Positions 24,424-33,999 of a stretch of DNA of 64,000 bases are shown here, piece after piece. The notes under the pieces are model-generated. The model worked only from the letters and a program-made list of their open reading frames with translations. It was not told the DNA's origin and ran no database searches. Position numbers and translations under genes: made by a program. This DNA is from Gonatopus flavifemur (lineage: Eukaryota > Arthropoda > Insecta > Hymenoptera > Dryinidae): contig JAFFJZ010000007.1 of the NCBI GenBank assembly GCA_018340375.1, forward strand, positions 26,944,001 through 27,008,000, read 5' to 3'. The stretch's first letter is position 1. Each line of letters begins with the position of its first letter.

Positions 24424-24711
24424 ACATCCTCGTATCCAGTTTATCAATCAAAAATTACTCATTGTCCACCTGAACCACGTTTACCTGAACGATGTATTGA
24501 TTGTATCAAGATTGGTCAAGAATTTCTAGATTGTAATACTTGTAAAAATTATGGTACTTTGTATAGTAAGTTAAGTATTCAAGAAATAGATTCTGTTAAA
24601 TTCTCATCTAGAGAGAGGAAAGAAATATTATCGATTAAATATTTCGGCGATACGTATGAAAATGTGTCAAATTTAGAATGTCAAAGAAATTGTAGTTTTA
24701 AAATAAATTGA
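24424..24711 (+). pseudogene. Truncated relative of the Cys-rich gene at 38.3 kb
   Basis: The open reading to TGA at 24709-24711 includes LPERC, then CX2C-X9-CX2C (RCIDCIKIGQEFLDCNTCK), then 35 residues that align without gaps to the 38.3 kb protein up to KYFGD. I count roughly one third identity over 53 positions. It starts next to an acceptor-like TTTTCAG and resembles the beginning of exon 2 of the other locus for about 40 nt. It then lacks about 60 codons of basic linker and changes frame. The longest ORF runs from 24316, but its first 35-40 residues come from MITE-like DNA. Function unknown; the four Cys suggest a small zinc-binding module. It could instead be a diverged functional gene. 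Confidence 0.55.
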
Positions 24712-24895
24712 CATTCTAATCTCCTAATTCAAAATTTCCCCCTATAATTCCCCTCACTTTCCATTTCTCCCGGTCCATTAAATAACAATCAATCTATCAG
24801 AATCAGTGAAGAAATCCCCATGAATTTCAATTCTGATTTGTGTCAGAGAGAGGGATTTTCGTTCTAGCGAAATCCCTGGACGTGACATCAGCTAC
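24712..24895 (+). repeat. Downstream flank shared with the 38.3 kb locus
   Basis: Noncoding sequence after the stop lines up with the region downstream of the minus-strand gene (38150-38322). Two blocks are identical: CATTTCTCCCGGTCCAT (24762-24778) and ATGAATTTCAATTCTGAT (24820-24837). Both loci share AATAAATTGA at the stop and a shared CCTGGACGTGACA near the far end. A GGGATTTTCG/CGAAATCCC hairpin lies at about 24853-24877. Confidence 0.75.
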
Positions 24896-24913
24896 AGTTT
24901 TTCGCTCAGTGTA

Positions 24914-25241
24914 CATGTACTAGGAACAAATCTTGGTTATAAAAACAAATAAGCCAATATTGTCCCAGTTATGTCGTTTTATATGAATTGGATGATCATA
25001 CATGAATTTTATATTGTCATATATCTGCTATATACGAATTACATATGAATTATATATGATTTATATACAAACATATGTGATTTTTATAAAGTTCATATAG
25101 GAATTAAATACAGTTCATATATGCACTATATATGAATCATTTTTGCTAGGGATATAACACTGGCTTTCATTTCAGTACTGATTTAGAATGATCGTGTTTC
25201 AAATACTTGCCCAGCCCTGAGTCCTTGTACTAGTGTACACT
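24914..25241. other. No gene; ATATGAAT-rich repeat
   Basis: The segment 24995-25150 is built from repeated TATATGAATT/ATATATGA wording and ends at a TTTTTGCTAGGGATA terminus like the CCCTAGCAAAAATTATT end at about 49748. It is probably the right end of a MITE. Confidence 0.4.
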
Positions 25242-25577
25242 ATGGCTTGTAATCTATGTGCACAAGATATTTACCAGGAAAATAGAGTGTTCCTAACGAA
25301 AATAAAAATGAAAGTAAATATTGTGCATGCCCGACCTTCTCTACTCTATGAGTTTGGCCGAGAATATAGTGATGTTGGAGCTCATAGAACAATGTGTTTA
25401 ACTTGTGGTTGAAGTGTTATTGAAGAAACCACTTGTCAGAAATGATTTCAAAAATTTATAAGCAGAGATTCTAATTTGGATAATAGATCACGGTTTGTTT
25501 GGTCTCAAAAAGTCAATGAAATTAGTATGGCACTATACGCAAAAACGACATTGACTTGTACAGACATTGAGCATTAG
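25242..25577 (+). pseudogene. Unrecognised small ORF with two in-frame TGA codons
   Basis: An ATG at 25242 opens a frame of 111 codons to TAG at 25575-25577, interrupted only by TGA at codons 57 and 68. The first part reads MACNLCAQDIYQENRVFL and has CX2C, then CLTCG just before the first TGA. Both interruptions are TGA, as CpG decay of CGA would produce. The frame is otherwise open and protein-like. I do not recognise the family. It may be a decayed gene, or chance in AT-rich DNA. Confidence 0.35.
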
Positions 25578-26002
25578 GGAGAATTTGAGGGAATGGAGAT
25601 GGATTCAACATGAATTGACTGAATATTAATGTTGTTGAAATTTGAATCGTTTATAGAAACGAAACGAAAGCTCAAACGCACAAAACCTGATGAATCATTG
25701 TTATTCACCTTCCCCTATCAAATCTTTGAAACTGAAAAATGCATTCAGAGAATGTATCACAAGGTTCGGATATTTAACAGCTGAATATTTTGTGATTCGA
25801 TTAATAATCCGGTTCAATGAACGATTGAAACTTCAAAAACATGAATATTAGAGTGAAATACGAGGCGATACGTGTCTACCATTACCCCAAGGAAACATAA
25901 GAGTCGTAGATCAATTTTAGATTGATTTTCAGTTGATGTAAGTTCAATGAAGGTTCATCGAACGTTTGAATGTTCGCATGCCTAATTTATGTTTACGGAA
26001 CA

Positions 26003-26355
26003 GAGCTTTGTGTTTTCTTGGGGTAGTTTCAAAAGGAGAATTTTTGCAGAATCTCGTTATAAAAGATGGAGAATGGATACAAACGAAAATCACCAACGTG
26101 AAAAACATTGGGTAGATCCAGGACAGCCAACAACATCAACACCAAAACGCAATGTTGACGTTAAAAATTATTGCTCTGTATTTGATGGGATAAGAGAGGT
26201 GTATTGTTTTACGAGCTCCTCAAATCAAACGAAACTATTAATCGCAAACGTTACGCTCTTCAATTAAAACCTTTGACTGAAAAAATTCATGAAAAGCGAC
26301 CATAGGCTGGACAAGGACATCACTCAGTGATATTGCAATATGACGATGCTTGACC
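26003..26355 (+). pseudogene. Mariner transposase fragment, heavily decayed
   Basis: Mid-region of a mariner transposase in changing frames: GEFLQNLVIKDGEWI around the first catalytic site, where the D-E of GDEKW is lost, then REKHWVDPGQPTTSTPKRN (about 26097-26155), then the region corresponding to EKRP..GQGH.SVIL near 26290-26330. The N-terminus, later catalytic segment and ITRs are missing. It is opposite in orientation to the other mariners here. Confidence 0.8.
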
Positions 26356-26399
26356 ACATAGGAGCTCCGTAGTCTTGCCAACCATGAATGAGCAATCCC

Positions 26400-26560
26400 G
26401 GAAAGAAATCATTAGATCTATTCAGGTCTCAATAGATCTGAAGGGATTTGATTTTTGAGCAGATCTGGTTTAGAAGATCAGATTAGATCTGCTCAGATTT
26501 CAGTAAATCTAATCACATTTCGGCACATCTGGTTGGATCTCAGCAAATCCGTTAGATCTT
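26400..26560. repeat. AGATCT-rich degenerate repeat
   Basis: Dense repetition of AGATCTG/CAGATCTGG wording. It begins CATTAGATCTATTCAGGTCT, nearly the same as CATTAGATCTATTCAGATCT at 61850-61869 just before the retrotransposon. Similar wording occurs at about 32675-32725. Probably a dispersed simple-repeat family. Confidence 0.5.
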
Positions 26561-26569
26561 AATTGAATA

Positions 26570-26757
26570 CACGGAAAAAAGAAAAGATTTTCACAAAATA
26601 TCTTGTCAAATAATTCACGTCATGAGAGAAAAATCTATTTTTGACTTATAATGTGAAGTATTCAACAATATATTTTATCAAAATTCCCATTTAAAGATTC
26701 AAAGCGACGCATTTTCACCCTATATGTTGAATTCCTCCATTTTATTTTTTTCCCGTG
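26570..26757. mobile_element. CACGG-ended MITE (188 bp)
   Basis: The left end CACGGAAAAAAGAAAAG and the minus-strand right end CACGGGAAAAAAATAAAATGG are inverted. TA precedes the left end; the right flank is TT, so the duplication is imperfect. Same terminus as the 50 bp MITE at 7929. Confidence 0.55.
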
Positions 26758-26759
26758 TT

Positions 26760-27840
26760 TTACATTCAATCTTAATGAGCAATTGAGGGTTCTCATGCAA
26801 TAACCGCTTAGGCGCTCCAAAAGTGATAAAAGTGGTCACGAAAAGGGTAAGAAAAAATTCGAAATTTCGAAGATTTAAAAAGACTGGTTGTGATAGGGCT
26901 TGAAGAATAAATATGATCATCTGTTCACCTTAGAAAAATCACAGTTGCTGTAACTAAATGCTAGCGACAGCAGCAAAATAATTCATTCATATATCAGACA
27001 GCTAGACTTTCATTCAAATCAACGCATTTTGTTCATTAATTGAATTTAGTTGGATTGAGTAAAACTTTCACTTCTCACAAATAAATATTTTGACGTTGTG
27101 CTAACCAAATATTCCATGTAAATCAGAATGTTATTTCAACTGAATTATTCAGTCGATAAAATATGATTGTACTGAAATATTGTTGGTTATTGAAAATCGA
27201 ATATATACCTGGAATCACTGAACAACCTGGCTAGAAATGACTCCAGTGATTTTCTAGGTTAATTCAAGGCCTTGCTAGGCCTTGGAAGTCCCTCGCAAGG
27301 GCATCGTAATGTCTTGCAAGGTCTGGAGAATAACTAGAATGATTTTTGCTGATGATATTTAGTCAGGAGAGATTCTGAAAAATTCTTTGCATTCCCACTT
27401 GCTCCCTATTTTAGCGCAATTTCACTGCATACAAAAAGATTTTTTACGAATATTCTTCAGACAAAACGTTCCAAAAACCTTTGAACCAATGAAACCGAAA
27501 ACTTTTGCTATGGAGTAATCTATTCTTCCAACAATAAAATCCAAAATTCCGTATCGCCGTTGTACGCGATTACGGGCGTGTGGTTGAAAAATATACATGG
27601 CTGTAAATGCCGGTGAAACAATTGAAAATGATGAAATGGTAGTCAGCGCATGCGTAATCAGATTCTATTTGCTGAGGAACTTGAATTGTTAGTTGTCACA
27701 AATAAATTACTTATGCTACTATTGACTGAATTTTTTTATTCAAAATGAATGGAGGTCAAATCATTGTTTTTGCTACCGCAAACGAATTTTTATTTGAATC
27801 AAATGAAGATTTATTCAAATCAACTAATAGATTATTAACT
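26760..27840. other. No gene; MITE-like segment near 27240-27345
   Basis: Around 27240-27345 there is GCCTTGC/CTTGCAAGG-rich sequence ending in AATGATTTTTGCTGA, related to 49870-49985. Nothing else recognisable. Confidence 0.4.
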
Positions 27841-28701
27841 ACCCAGGCAAGTCATACCAAGACTGACAAGTGAACCATGACTGGCGTCAAGCTTGGTATG
27901 CCAAGTCTCGTTAGCCTAGCATTCGCCAATGCTTGGCCCACCGTAGCTGACTAAGCGTTGATAGAGCCTTAGATACCAATGATAGGACCTAGCATATTTT
28001 GCCGTGTTTGACTCAATTTTCGTTAACCAAGTCTCGACTGATGCTTGGCCCGTTACAGCTCACCAACCCTTAATAGCACCTCAGACATCAATGCCAGGAT
28101 TAAGCATATTTCGCTGCGTTTGATCCATTTTTCGTCAACCAAGCTCTAATCGACACTTGGCTCGCCGTAAGCCTAGATATAGCCACATGACGTGGACTCG
28201 GAATTTATTCGAATTTCAGAAACTTGAAAGATCATACGCCTGAATGTACGTCAGCCCAAATACGGGTATCTTCTCAACGTCTTCCCAGATAGCACGAGGG
28301 TCCTAAAAGAGTTCTTTATGAATCCATTCCATCAATTCTGCACTCTTTTAGAACTCTTGCGCTATCTAGACTAATGTGATTGTGTCGAAATCCAATATTC
28401 CTGAATTTCATGTGTCGGAATATATTATATTCAATCAAGCTTGGATGCCCATCAGAAAACTATCCTATTCGTTGAGGTTGATTGTATATCGATCATGGCA
28501 CCAATATCGATTCAAAACATAAAACCAATATTGAATCTTGATATTGAACCAAGCTTGGATGCCAAGCGTTGAACATTGTTATCATCCCAGACAATAATCT
28601 AATTTGGTGCCAATGTTGGTAACCATGCTGGGCCCAACGTTGACTAGCATTGGCTCAAGCTTGGCACCAAGCTTGGTACATTTTTCAACGCATACCTGGG
28701 A
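27841..28701. repeat. CCAAG/CTTGG-rich repeat block
   Basis: Two to three degenerate direct repeats of roughly 110-130 bp start CCAAGTCTCG/CCAAGCTC at 27898, 28027 and 28139. They are followed by CAAGCTTGG palindromes at 28430-28685. A CCCAGG-type end at 27842 and its inverse at about 28695-28700 may bound the whole. Inside it, 28284-28370 is a small palindrome of the CCCAGATAGCAC family. Confidence 0.55.
28284..28370. mobile_element. Short palindromic MITE, CCCAGATAGCAC family
   Basis: CCCAGATAGCACGAGGGTCC on the left is mirrored by TCTAGATAGCGCAAGAGTTC on the minus-strand right. The internal blocks CTAAAAGAGT occur in both arms. Confidence 0.6.
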
Positions 28702-29343
28702 TGAAGTATTTTTGCTCACGCAACTAAGCCATTTCTCTCAGTGTAGGATAAATAGTTCTCGAGGAAAAAAATTAAAACTCCCTATTTTTTCATACCAAAA
28801 ATCAATGTTTTTCAATGATCAACTTGTTCTAACTCTGTCGTTTTTGGATGTATCGAAATAAAGCTTGCGGATTTAGAATTGTGAGACGTCCGTGGATACA
28901 ACAATGTCGCGAAAGTTTGTGAAAATCAATCAGAAATTAAAAATTTTAAATTCAAGCCGAAAATCACTTTTTTCATGCTTCGCATTAGGAACGTGGTGGA
29001 GGTAATATGAGCCACAGGAAACTTCCAGCGAGAAAGTTGTTCGCTAGTGTGTGCACAAACTTTTTGGAAAGTTTCAGGTCGATTGCCCTGGTGAAAATGA
29101 AGCGTATACACGAAACGCGAAGGAAGCGCATACGGAGTGCCGAATATTCCAATTCCCTCTTACTGAAGCGTGTAATGCCCACTTGCTGCGAAGTGATGAA
29201 ATCACACGTTCTATATACGCTTCATGAGCCCTCGATTCCGTTTCACACACGCTTCATGTGGAGTGATAGTGAGTTACATTAAGCCTGTGCGAATCATACC
29301 TATTCTGACTTCTAATAATATCTATGAGCAGCTCATTCCAACG

Positions 29344-29420
29344 ACGATGCATAGCTCAGTAAATAACACCCTCGTCTGCCATTATTGAAAGTCATCGGTT
29401 CGATCCTCGCGACGGGGTGA
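29344..29420 (+). ncRNA. tRNA-like or SINE-head sequence
   Basis: TAGCTCAGTAAATAAC followed about 40 nt later by GGTTCGATCC resembles pol III A and B boxes at tRNA spacing. The T-stem does not pair well and no acceptor stem closes, so this is not a functional tRNA. It may be a decayed tRNA or the head of a tRNA-derived SINE. No tail or target duplication found. Confidence 0.3.
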
Positions 29421-30000
29421 AATTTTATTATTTGGGTTTCACGAATTTTATACGCTTCCTTTGCTTCAATTCCCTCTTCACATGCTCTTTGTATCCTTCC
29501 CATTCAACTATCGAATGATGCTTTTCATCAACGTTGTGGTTACCCTCCAACAATACGCTTCGTTTACTCTTCCTTTCCGCTTCCATTTTCACCAGGGTGG
29601 GCTATTAGTTCGCAAAATACAGCGATTTATTTATCCACACGCAACAGAGATTCATCACGATTTTGCGTCGTTTAGCGGCTGGATATTAGGGGCCATAAGA
29701 AAAATTGTATTCACTCAATATTTTGAACAGGATTCAGGTTTTTTGGGTGGAATAATTCGAATACAGGATTCCCTATATTCCAGAAACAACCTATTCCTGC
29801 CCATTTAATTCCGTTTGATTTTCCATTGACACCCATTCAGGAATCCATATGGAAAGTTGCGACGAATTGAAATGGAAATTCCCCATAATATGCATCCTGT
29901 AGAATTTCCCCATTTATTCTTATGGAAGTTAGTATGGGAAACTTTTTGCTGACACTAATTCTCTATCGCGTTCTCATAATTACCGATAAAACCTTACATA

Positions 30001-31277
30001 TCAGGTGTGTAAGTATGAAACCGGAATTTTTGTACAGAAAAACACGTTTATTGTAATGTTATGACACAAAGTAACTTATTCGCAGTATTGTCCGTCGCTA
30101 TCTATACATTTTTTCCATCTTTCTGGCAATTTGTGGATTCCGCGCCAAAAGAACTGTTGCTCTTTTGAGGCAAACCAGTCATCGAGCCATTTTCGTACAT
30201 CTTCGTGAGAAGTAAAGCGCTGCTCAGCAAGTGCGTGTCCCATTGATGCAAACAAGTAGCAATCGGATGGGGCAAGGTCCGGTGAGTAAGGCGCGTGCTG
30301 AAGAATCTCCCAACGGAACGACTCTATCGTTTCCTGGACCTGTTTTGCTTTGTGTGCTGGTGCATTGTCATGCAGCAAAATCACCTTGTGTTGTCTTTGT
30401 TGGTATTCTGGTCGTTTTTCACGCGAAACTCGATCCAAATCGATCATTTGTTGTCGGTAGCGTTGAGTATTGACAGTTTCCCCAGGTTTCAGCTGCTCGT
30501 AGTAGATTACGCCCTTCTGATCCCACCAAACACACAGCATTGTCCTTCGTTCGTAGCGGTTTGGTCTTGCCGTCGATGTTGATGGTTCAGCCGGAGTAAC
30601 CCATGACTTTTCGCGCTTAGGATTCTCGAAATATATCCACTTTTCATCGCCAGTCACAATTCGATGGAGAAATGAATTTCTTTGGAACCTGGCGAGCAGC
30701 ATTTCGCATGATGTTTTGCGGTTTTCCTGCTGTCTTCCGTTGAGTTCATGTGGAACCCATTCCCCCACCTTTTGTATCTTTCCCATGGCTTTCAACCGAA
30801 GGGAGATGGCTTCTCGGGTCACCTTTAACTGATCCGCCAATTGTTGTTGTGTTTGAGCGTCGTCTTCGTCCAACAAGGCTTGCGTCTTCAAACTTCTTCG
30901 GTGGTCTTCCACGTTCTCCGTTCCTGATGTCAAAATCGCCACTTTTGAACCGTTTGAACCACTCGGAACACTGTGTTTTACCGAAAGCATGCTCACCAAA
31001 CGCCTCCACAAGCATTCGATGCGATTCGGCTGCGGTTTTCTTCAGATGAAAACAGAAAAGTAGTGCTGTCCGCAAATCGTGATTTGTTGGCATAAAACTT
31101 GACAGGTTTATCTCTAATAAACTAATGCTACTGAATGAAACTCGTGTTATTGTGAGTTTGAAATTTTTGTCGGATATCAATACAATAACAAGACACCGCT
31201 GACGTGATGTGTCGGTAACTGCATCGACATCTAGTGCCACCTATGGGGAAATTCCGGTTTCATACTTACACACCTGG
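30001..31277 (-). mobile_element. Mariner transposon, complete ends (1277 bp)
   Basis: Inverted repeats of 29 bp lie at 30001-30029 and 31249-31277, identical except for the first base (TCAGG/CCAGG). They are flanked by TA at 29999-30000 and 31278-31279. The near-identical ends indicate recent mobility. It carries one transposase gene with a single frame disruption. Confidence 0.95.
30076..31093 (-). pseudogene. Mariner transposase with one frame disruption
   Basis: The N-terminus starts at 31093 (MPTNHDLRTALLFCFHLKK) and reads well to PPKKFEDA near 30884. The rest reads in another frame from ALLDEDDAQTQQQ (about 30879) to the stop at 30076. The usual family wording between these points is four residues (AELQ); only four bases remain, so an 8 bp deletion explains the shift. 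Everything else is intact: WVPHEL, TGDEKW, HDNAPAH and YSPDLAPSD with DD34D spacing, and C-terminal DGQYCE. It is closely related to the intact transposase at 1350-2387. A copy without the deletion elsewhere in the genome could mobilise it. Confidence 0.95.
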
Positions 31278-31582
31278 TATGTCCAATCGGCTATTACCAA
31301 TTGAATCCTATTACTATAGTCCTTTCCATAAGAAAGTTATTTGAACCACATGGGAAGAAAGCGAACCACGGTGTCGAGCAAGAGGGACTTCCAGATCGAT
31401 CTTCTAGATTACGCAACGACGACTGCGGTACAACGTTGGATGGATGATCACCACGCAAATAACGCATAATGTATCGTTTGGATTTTTTTCAGCAATGACT
31501 CGTCATATGAAATAGTTGAATCGATCATACTACTGTATCCAACAAATAAAGTGACATGTCATTCATTTTCAAAAATCCTTAT

Positions 31583-31968
31583 TCATTCTCCCAAACCAAG
31601 TTCATCGCCTTCAAAGTAATCCTCCCCAGATACAATGCACTCATGCCAACGCATTTCCTGGTCTTCGAAACCGTTGTTAAAGCCGGTTGAAGCAAGATCT
31701 CTAATTGTCAATCAACGATTTACGAGCACCAAATCATTTGTTGGACATGAACTTGGTTATTTGAAGTTGATCGTCGACCGGGACGCTTTTCGTCTTCGAT
31801 ACGTTCTCGACCTTTTTATTGACACTCTTTATACCATTTGTAAAGATTGTTTTTCGACATAGCTTCATCACTAAAGGCTTTCTGCACCATTCTCAACGAA
31901 TCAGCAACAGAAAATTCATCCCGCAAACAAAATTTAATACAAATTCTTTGCTCAACAAATGCAGACAT
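31583..31968 (-). pseudogene. Internally deleted mariner-like transposase
   Basis: The N-terminal HTH region of a second mariner-like type starts MSAFVEQRICIKFCLRDEFS at 31968, continues YKWYKE, then ERIEDEKRPGRRSTS in a shifted frame. It passes through LEIL-like wording straight into the C-terminal block DQEMRWHECIVSGEDYFEGDE, ending at 31583. The central catalytic part (roughly 650 bp relative to a normal transposase) is missing. Proteins of this type are often annotated GVQW3-like. It lies 300 bp from the mariner at 30-31.3 kb but is a different lineage. Confidence 0.75.
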
Positions 31969-32049
31969 TATAGAAATCGAAAAATTCACTTTCAGCAGCT
32001 TACAAAACGAAGCGTATCTCAAACACTAATGGCTATTTCAATGTGACCC

Positions 32050-33970
32050 TTGGCACGGATATCAAAGACAGTCTTACTAACCCAAAAATAAGAGCACTTC
32101 CCCAAATACATTCGTGCACAGAGTTTAAATTCAAATGTCACCTTACTTTTTGGACACGGTAGTACATGTTTTGCTTAATTGATAGAGATTGCATATATAT
32201 TGTATAAAAAACCTTACATTGGTTGTTAACAACCAACCACGATATTGACAAAAATTTTTTAGAACATTTTTTTGTCTCTTTTCATCGAATTTCCCATTGA
32301 TTCCGATTGATGCTTTACGTGAGTCTGAATCAAATTTTTCTAGATAGCAACCCTTGTGAAAAACCCAATTCGTTCCTGTTGGATGTTTTTGAATGAGAGT
32401 GAACAGAAATGTCCAACCAGTTCAGACTGGATGATTCTCATTCATTCTCATTGCTCAATTTTTGGGAAATTCCAATGAATACTTTCAATCTTATGATCGT
32501 TCCTCAAGAAAAATCCTATCGATTCCCGTCGGAAACTCTCATAGGAAATCCTTTTGTCAATAAGAAATTTCCAATGCACTCGATTCATTCCCATTGGATT
32601 TTCTTTCAATGGGAATGAATGAGGAGTTCTGACCAGGGTTGACAAATACATGCCAAAATCGCAGTTCTTCAAGTCTGAACAGATTTGTTTAGATCAGACT
32701 GAAAATTTAGATCTGGTCAGATTTTTTCAGAGATGGGGAACCTTACTAATAAGCGATCACCATCTTTCCAAATCGTCACAAAATAAGATAGGATCAAAAG
32801 ACCAAGCGTTTTTCGCTACAAAATCCATAAGTTGTTCACCCATTGGGAGGAAGTCGCAGAAGTTAATGATTCCCACACATCTTCTAATGACATTCGTACT
32901 TCAATTCATTTTTGACAATTTTCTTTCGTCAAAATCAAGACGAACAATTTTTGTACATCTAATACTTTAGTATCCATTTCGATCGAGCATTCATATGAAA
33001 CTCTCTGGTGTCATTAGAAACTCATTTTAGTGACAACTCAAATCACTCGTAGTTGTTTGTATATCAACAGAACTCAACAAAGCTTGTACGTCTCAACTTA
33101 AAATATCAAGACATCAGAGTTGATTCGACTGGCAGGGCATTCGTGCAAAAGGCGAGGCGAACAAATCGAAGAAAATGAACAGTGAGAGAGGACAATATCG
33201 AAGAGGAATTGGTGAAGATTCAGTGGGAAAGTTCAGTAGTAGATGCGCCAAGGCCGGAAAACGAGACAGAAAGTCGTGTTGGCATCGTACGTGGGAGGCA
33301 ATAAGAAGCCTTTATACGAGAAGACATTTACGAAACGGCGTTCCCGTATCCGTACAAACGACTGAGAGGCCGATCAACTTCCTTCTCCTACCCTCAACCC
33401 GGTAAGAGATGTAGGAAACATCGACTGCGAGATCTCTTCGAGCAATTGCATCGCCTTGCCCGAAAGCGATCGTGACAGAAACACGACTCGCCAGACCGTA
33501 CAATATATGTAGACGTGTGTTTGTACGTTTTCTCAAATATATATATCTATATATTTATAGTTCGTGAGTGAAAATTATCTCTTGGGAATTTGAAGGGTTA
33601 TATCCGGTATCGTATCTGTATGGTTTCTGTGGTGAATTTTCTGTTGAATTAAAAATTAGGATTATTTACATTTTCCTCATCTGAAATAGAATCTTTCAAT
33701 CATGTGACGTAAAAAAATTACTCTGTCCATCGTCCATATAGCACGAATTCTCTTATACGGGAAACTGGGTACAGTTGAAACGATGAGTTGGTTGAAACAT
33801 CGCGAAAAACTAACGATTAGCTCTCAATAGCTCAGATCGCTCAAAGAGAGCGAAGAGGTTCACGCATGTCACTTGTTTGCGAATTATTTATGCCATATTA
33901 TTAGCCAATCGTGAGTTATTCACGATGTTTCATCCGACTCACCTGTTTCAATCATTATTAGTCTCCACTG
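32050..33970. other. No recognisable gene; one exon-like patch
   Basis: At about 33120-33500 base composition is less AT-rich than its surroundings. A 76-codon ORF (33175-33405) runs straight into a donor-like CAACCCG|GTAAGAG, with its stop codon inside the donor. That is compatible with a first coding or UTR exon, but no partner exon was found. An (AT)n tract follows at about 33535-33560. Confidence 0.3.
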
Positions 33971-33999
33971 GGTTTGTGGAAGATATTTTTGAAAATCCT

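Larger units (their letters stand above)
24174..24911 (+). mobile_element. Possible TIR element carrying a gene fragment (CACTGAG family)
   Basis: The left end CACTGAGAGAAAAAACTGTG and the minus-strand right end CACTGAGCGAAAAACTGTAG are inverted. They are flanked by TA at 24172-24173 and 24912-24913. The same terminus bounds 16641-18731. The Cys-rich ORF and its downstream flank lie inside. Alternative: the left part is a separate MITE ending at TTTTCAGTG|TA near 24422, because CTGAAAATGAGCC (about 24194) is inverted at about 24409. Confidence 0.5.

Noticed and set aside
24853..24877. GGGATTTTCG/CGAAATCCC hairpin considered as a Helitron 3' end
   Set aside because: No CTRR terminus lies at the right distance, and the related locus at 38.2 kb keeps the region but not a clean hairpin.
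25410..25445. In-frame TGA codons considered as selenocysteine
   Set aside because: No stem-loop of the required kind was recognised downstream, and two TGA in a short unknown ORF fit decay better.
29344..29420. Considered as a functional tRNA gene
   Set aside because: A- and B-box-like words are present, but the T-stem and acceptor stem do not pair. Kept only as a low-confidence tRNA-like or SINE-head feature.
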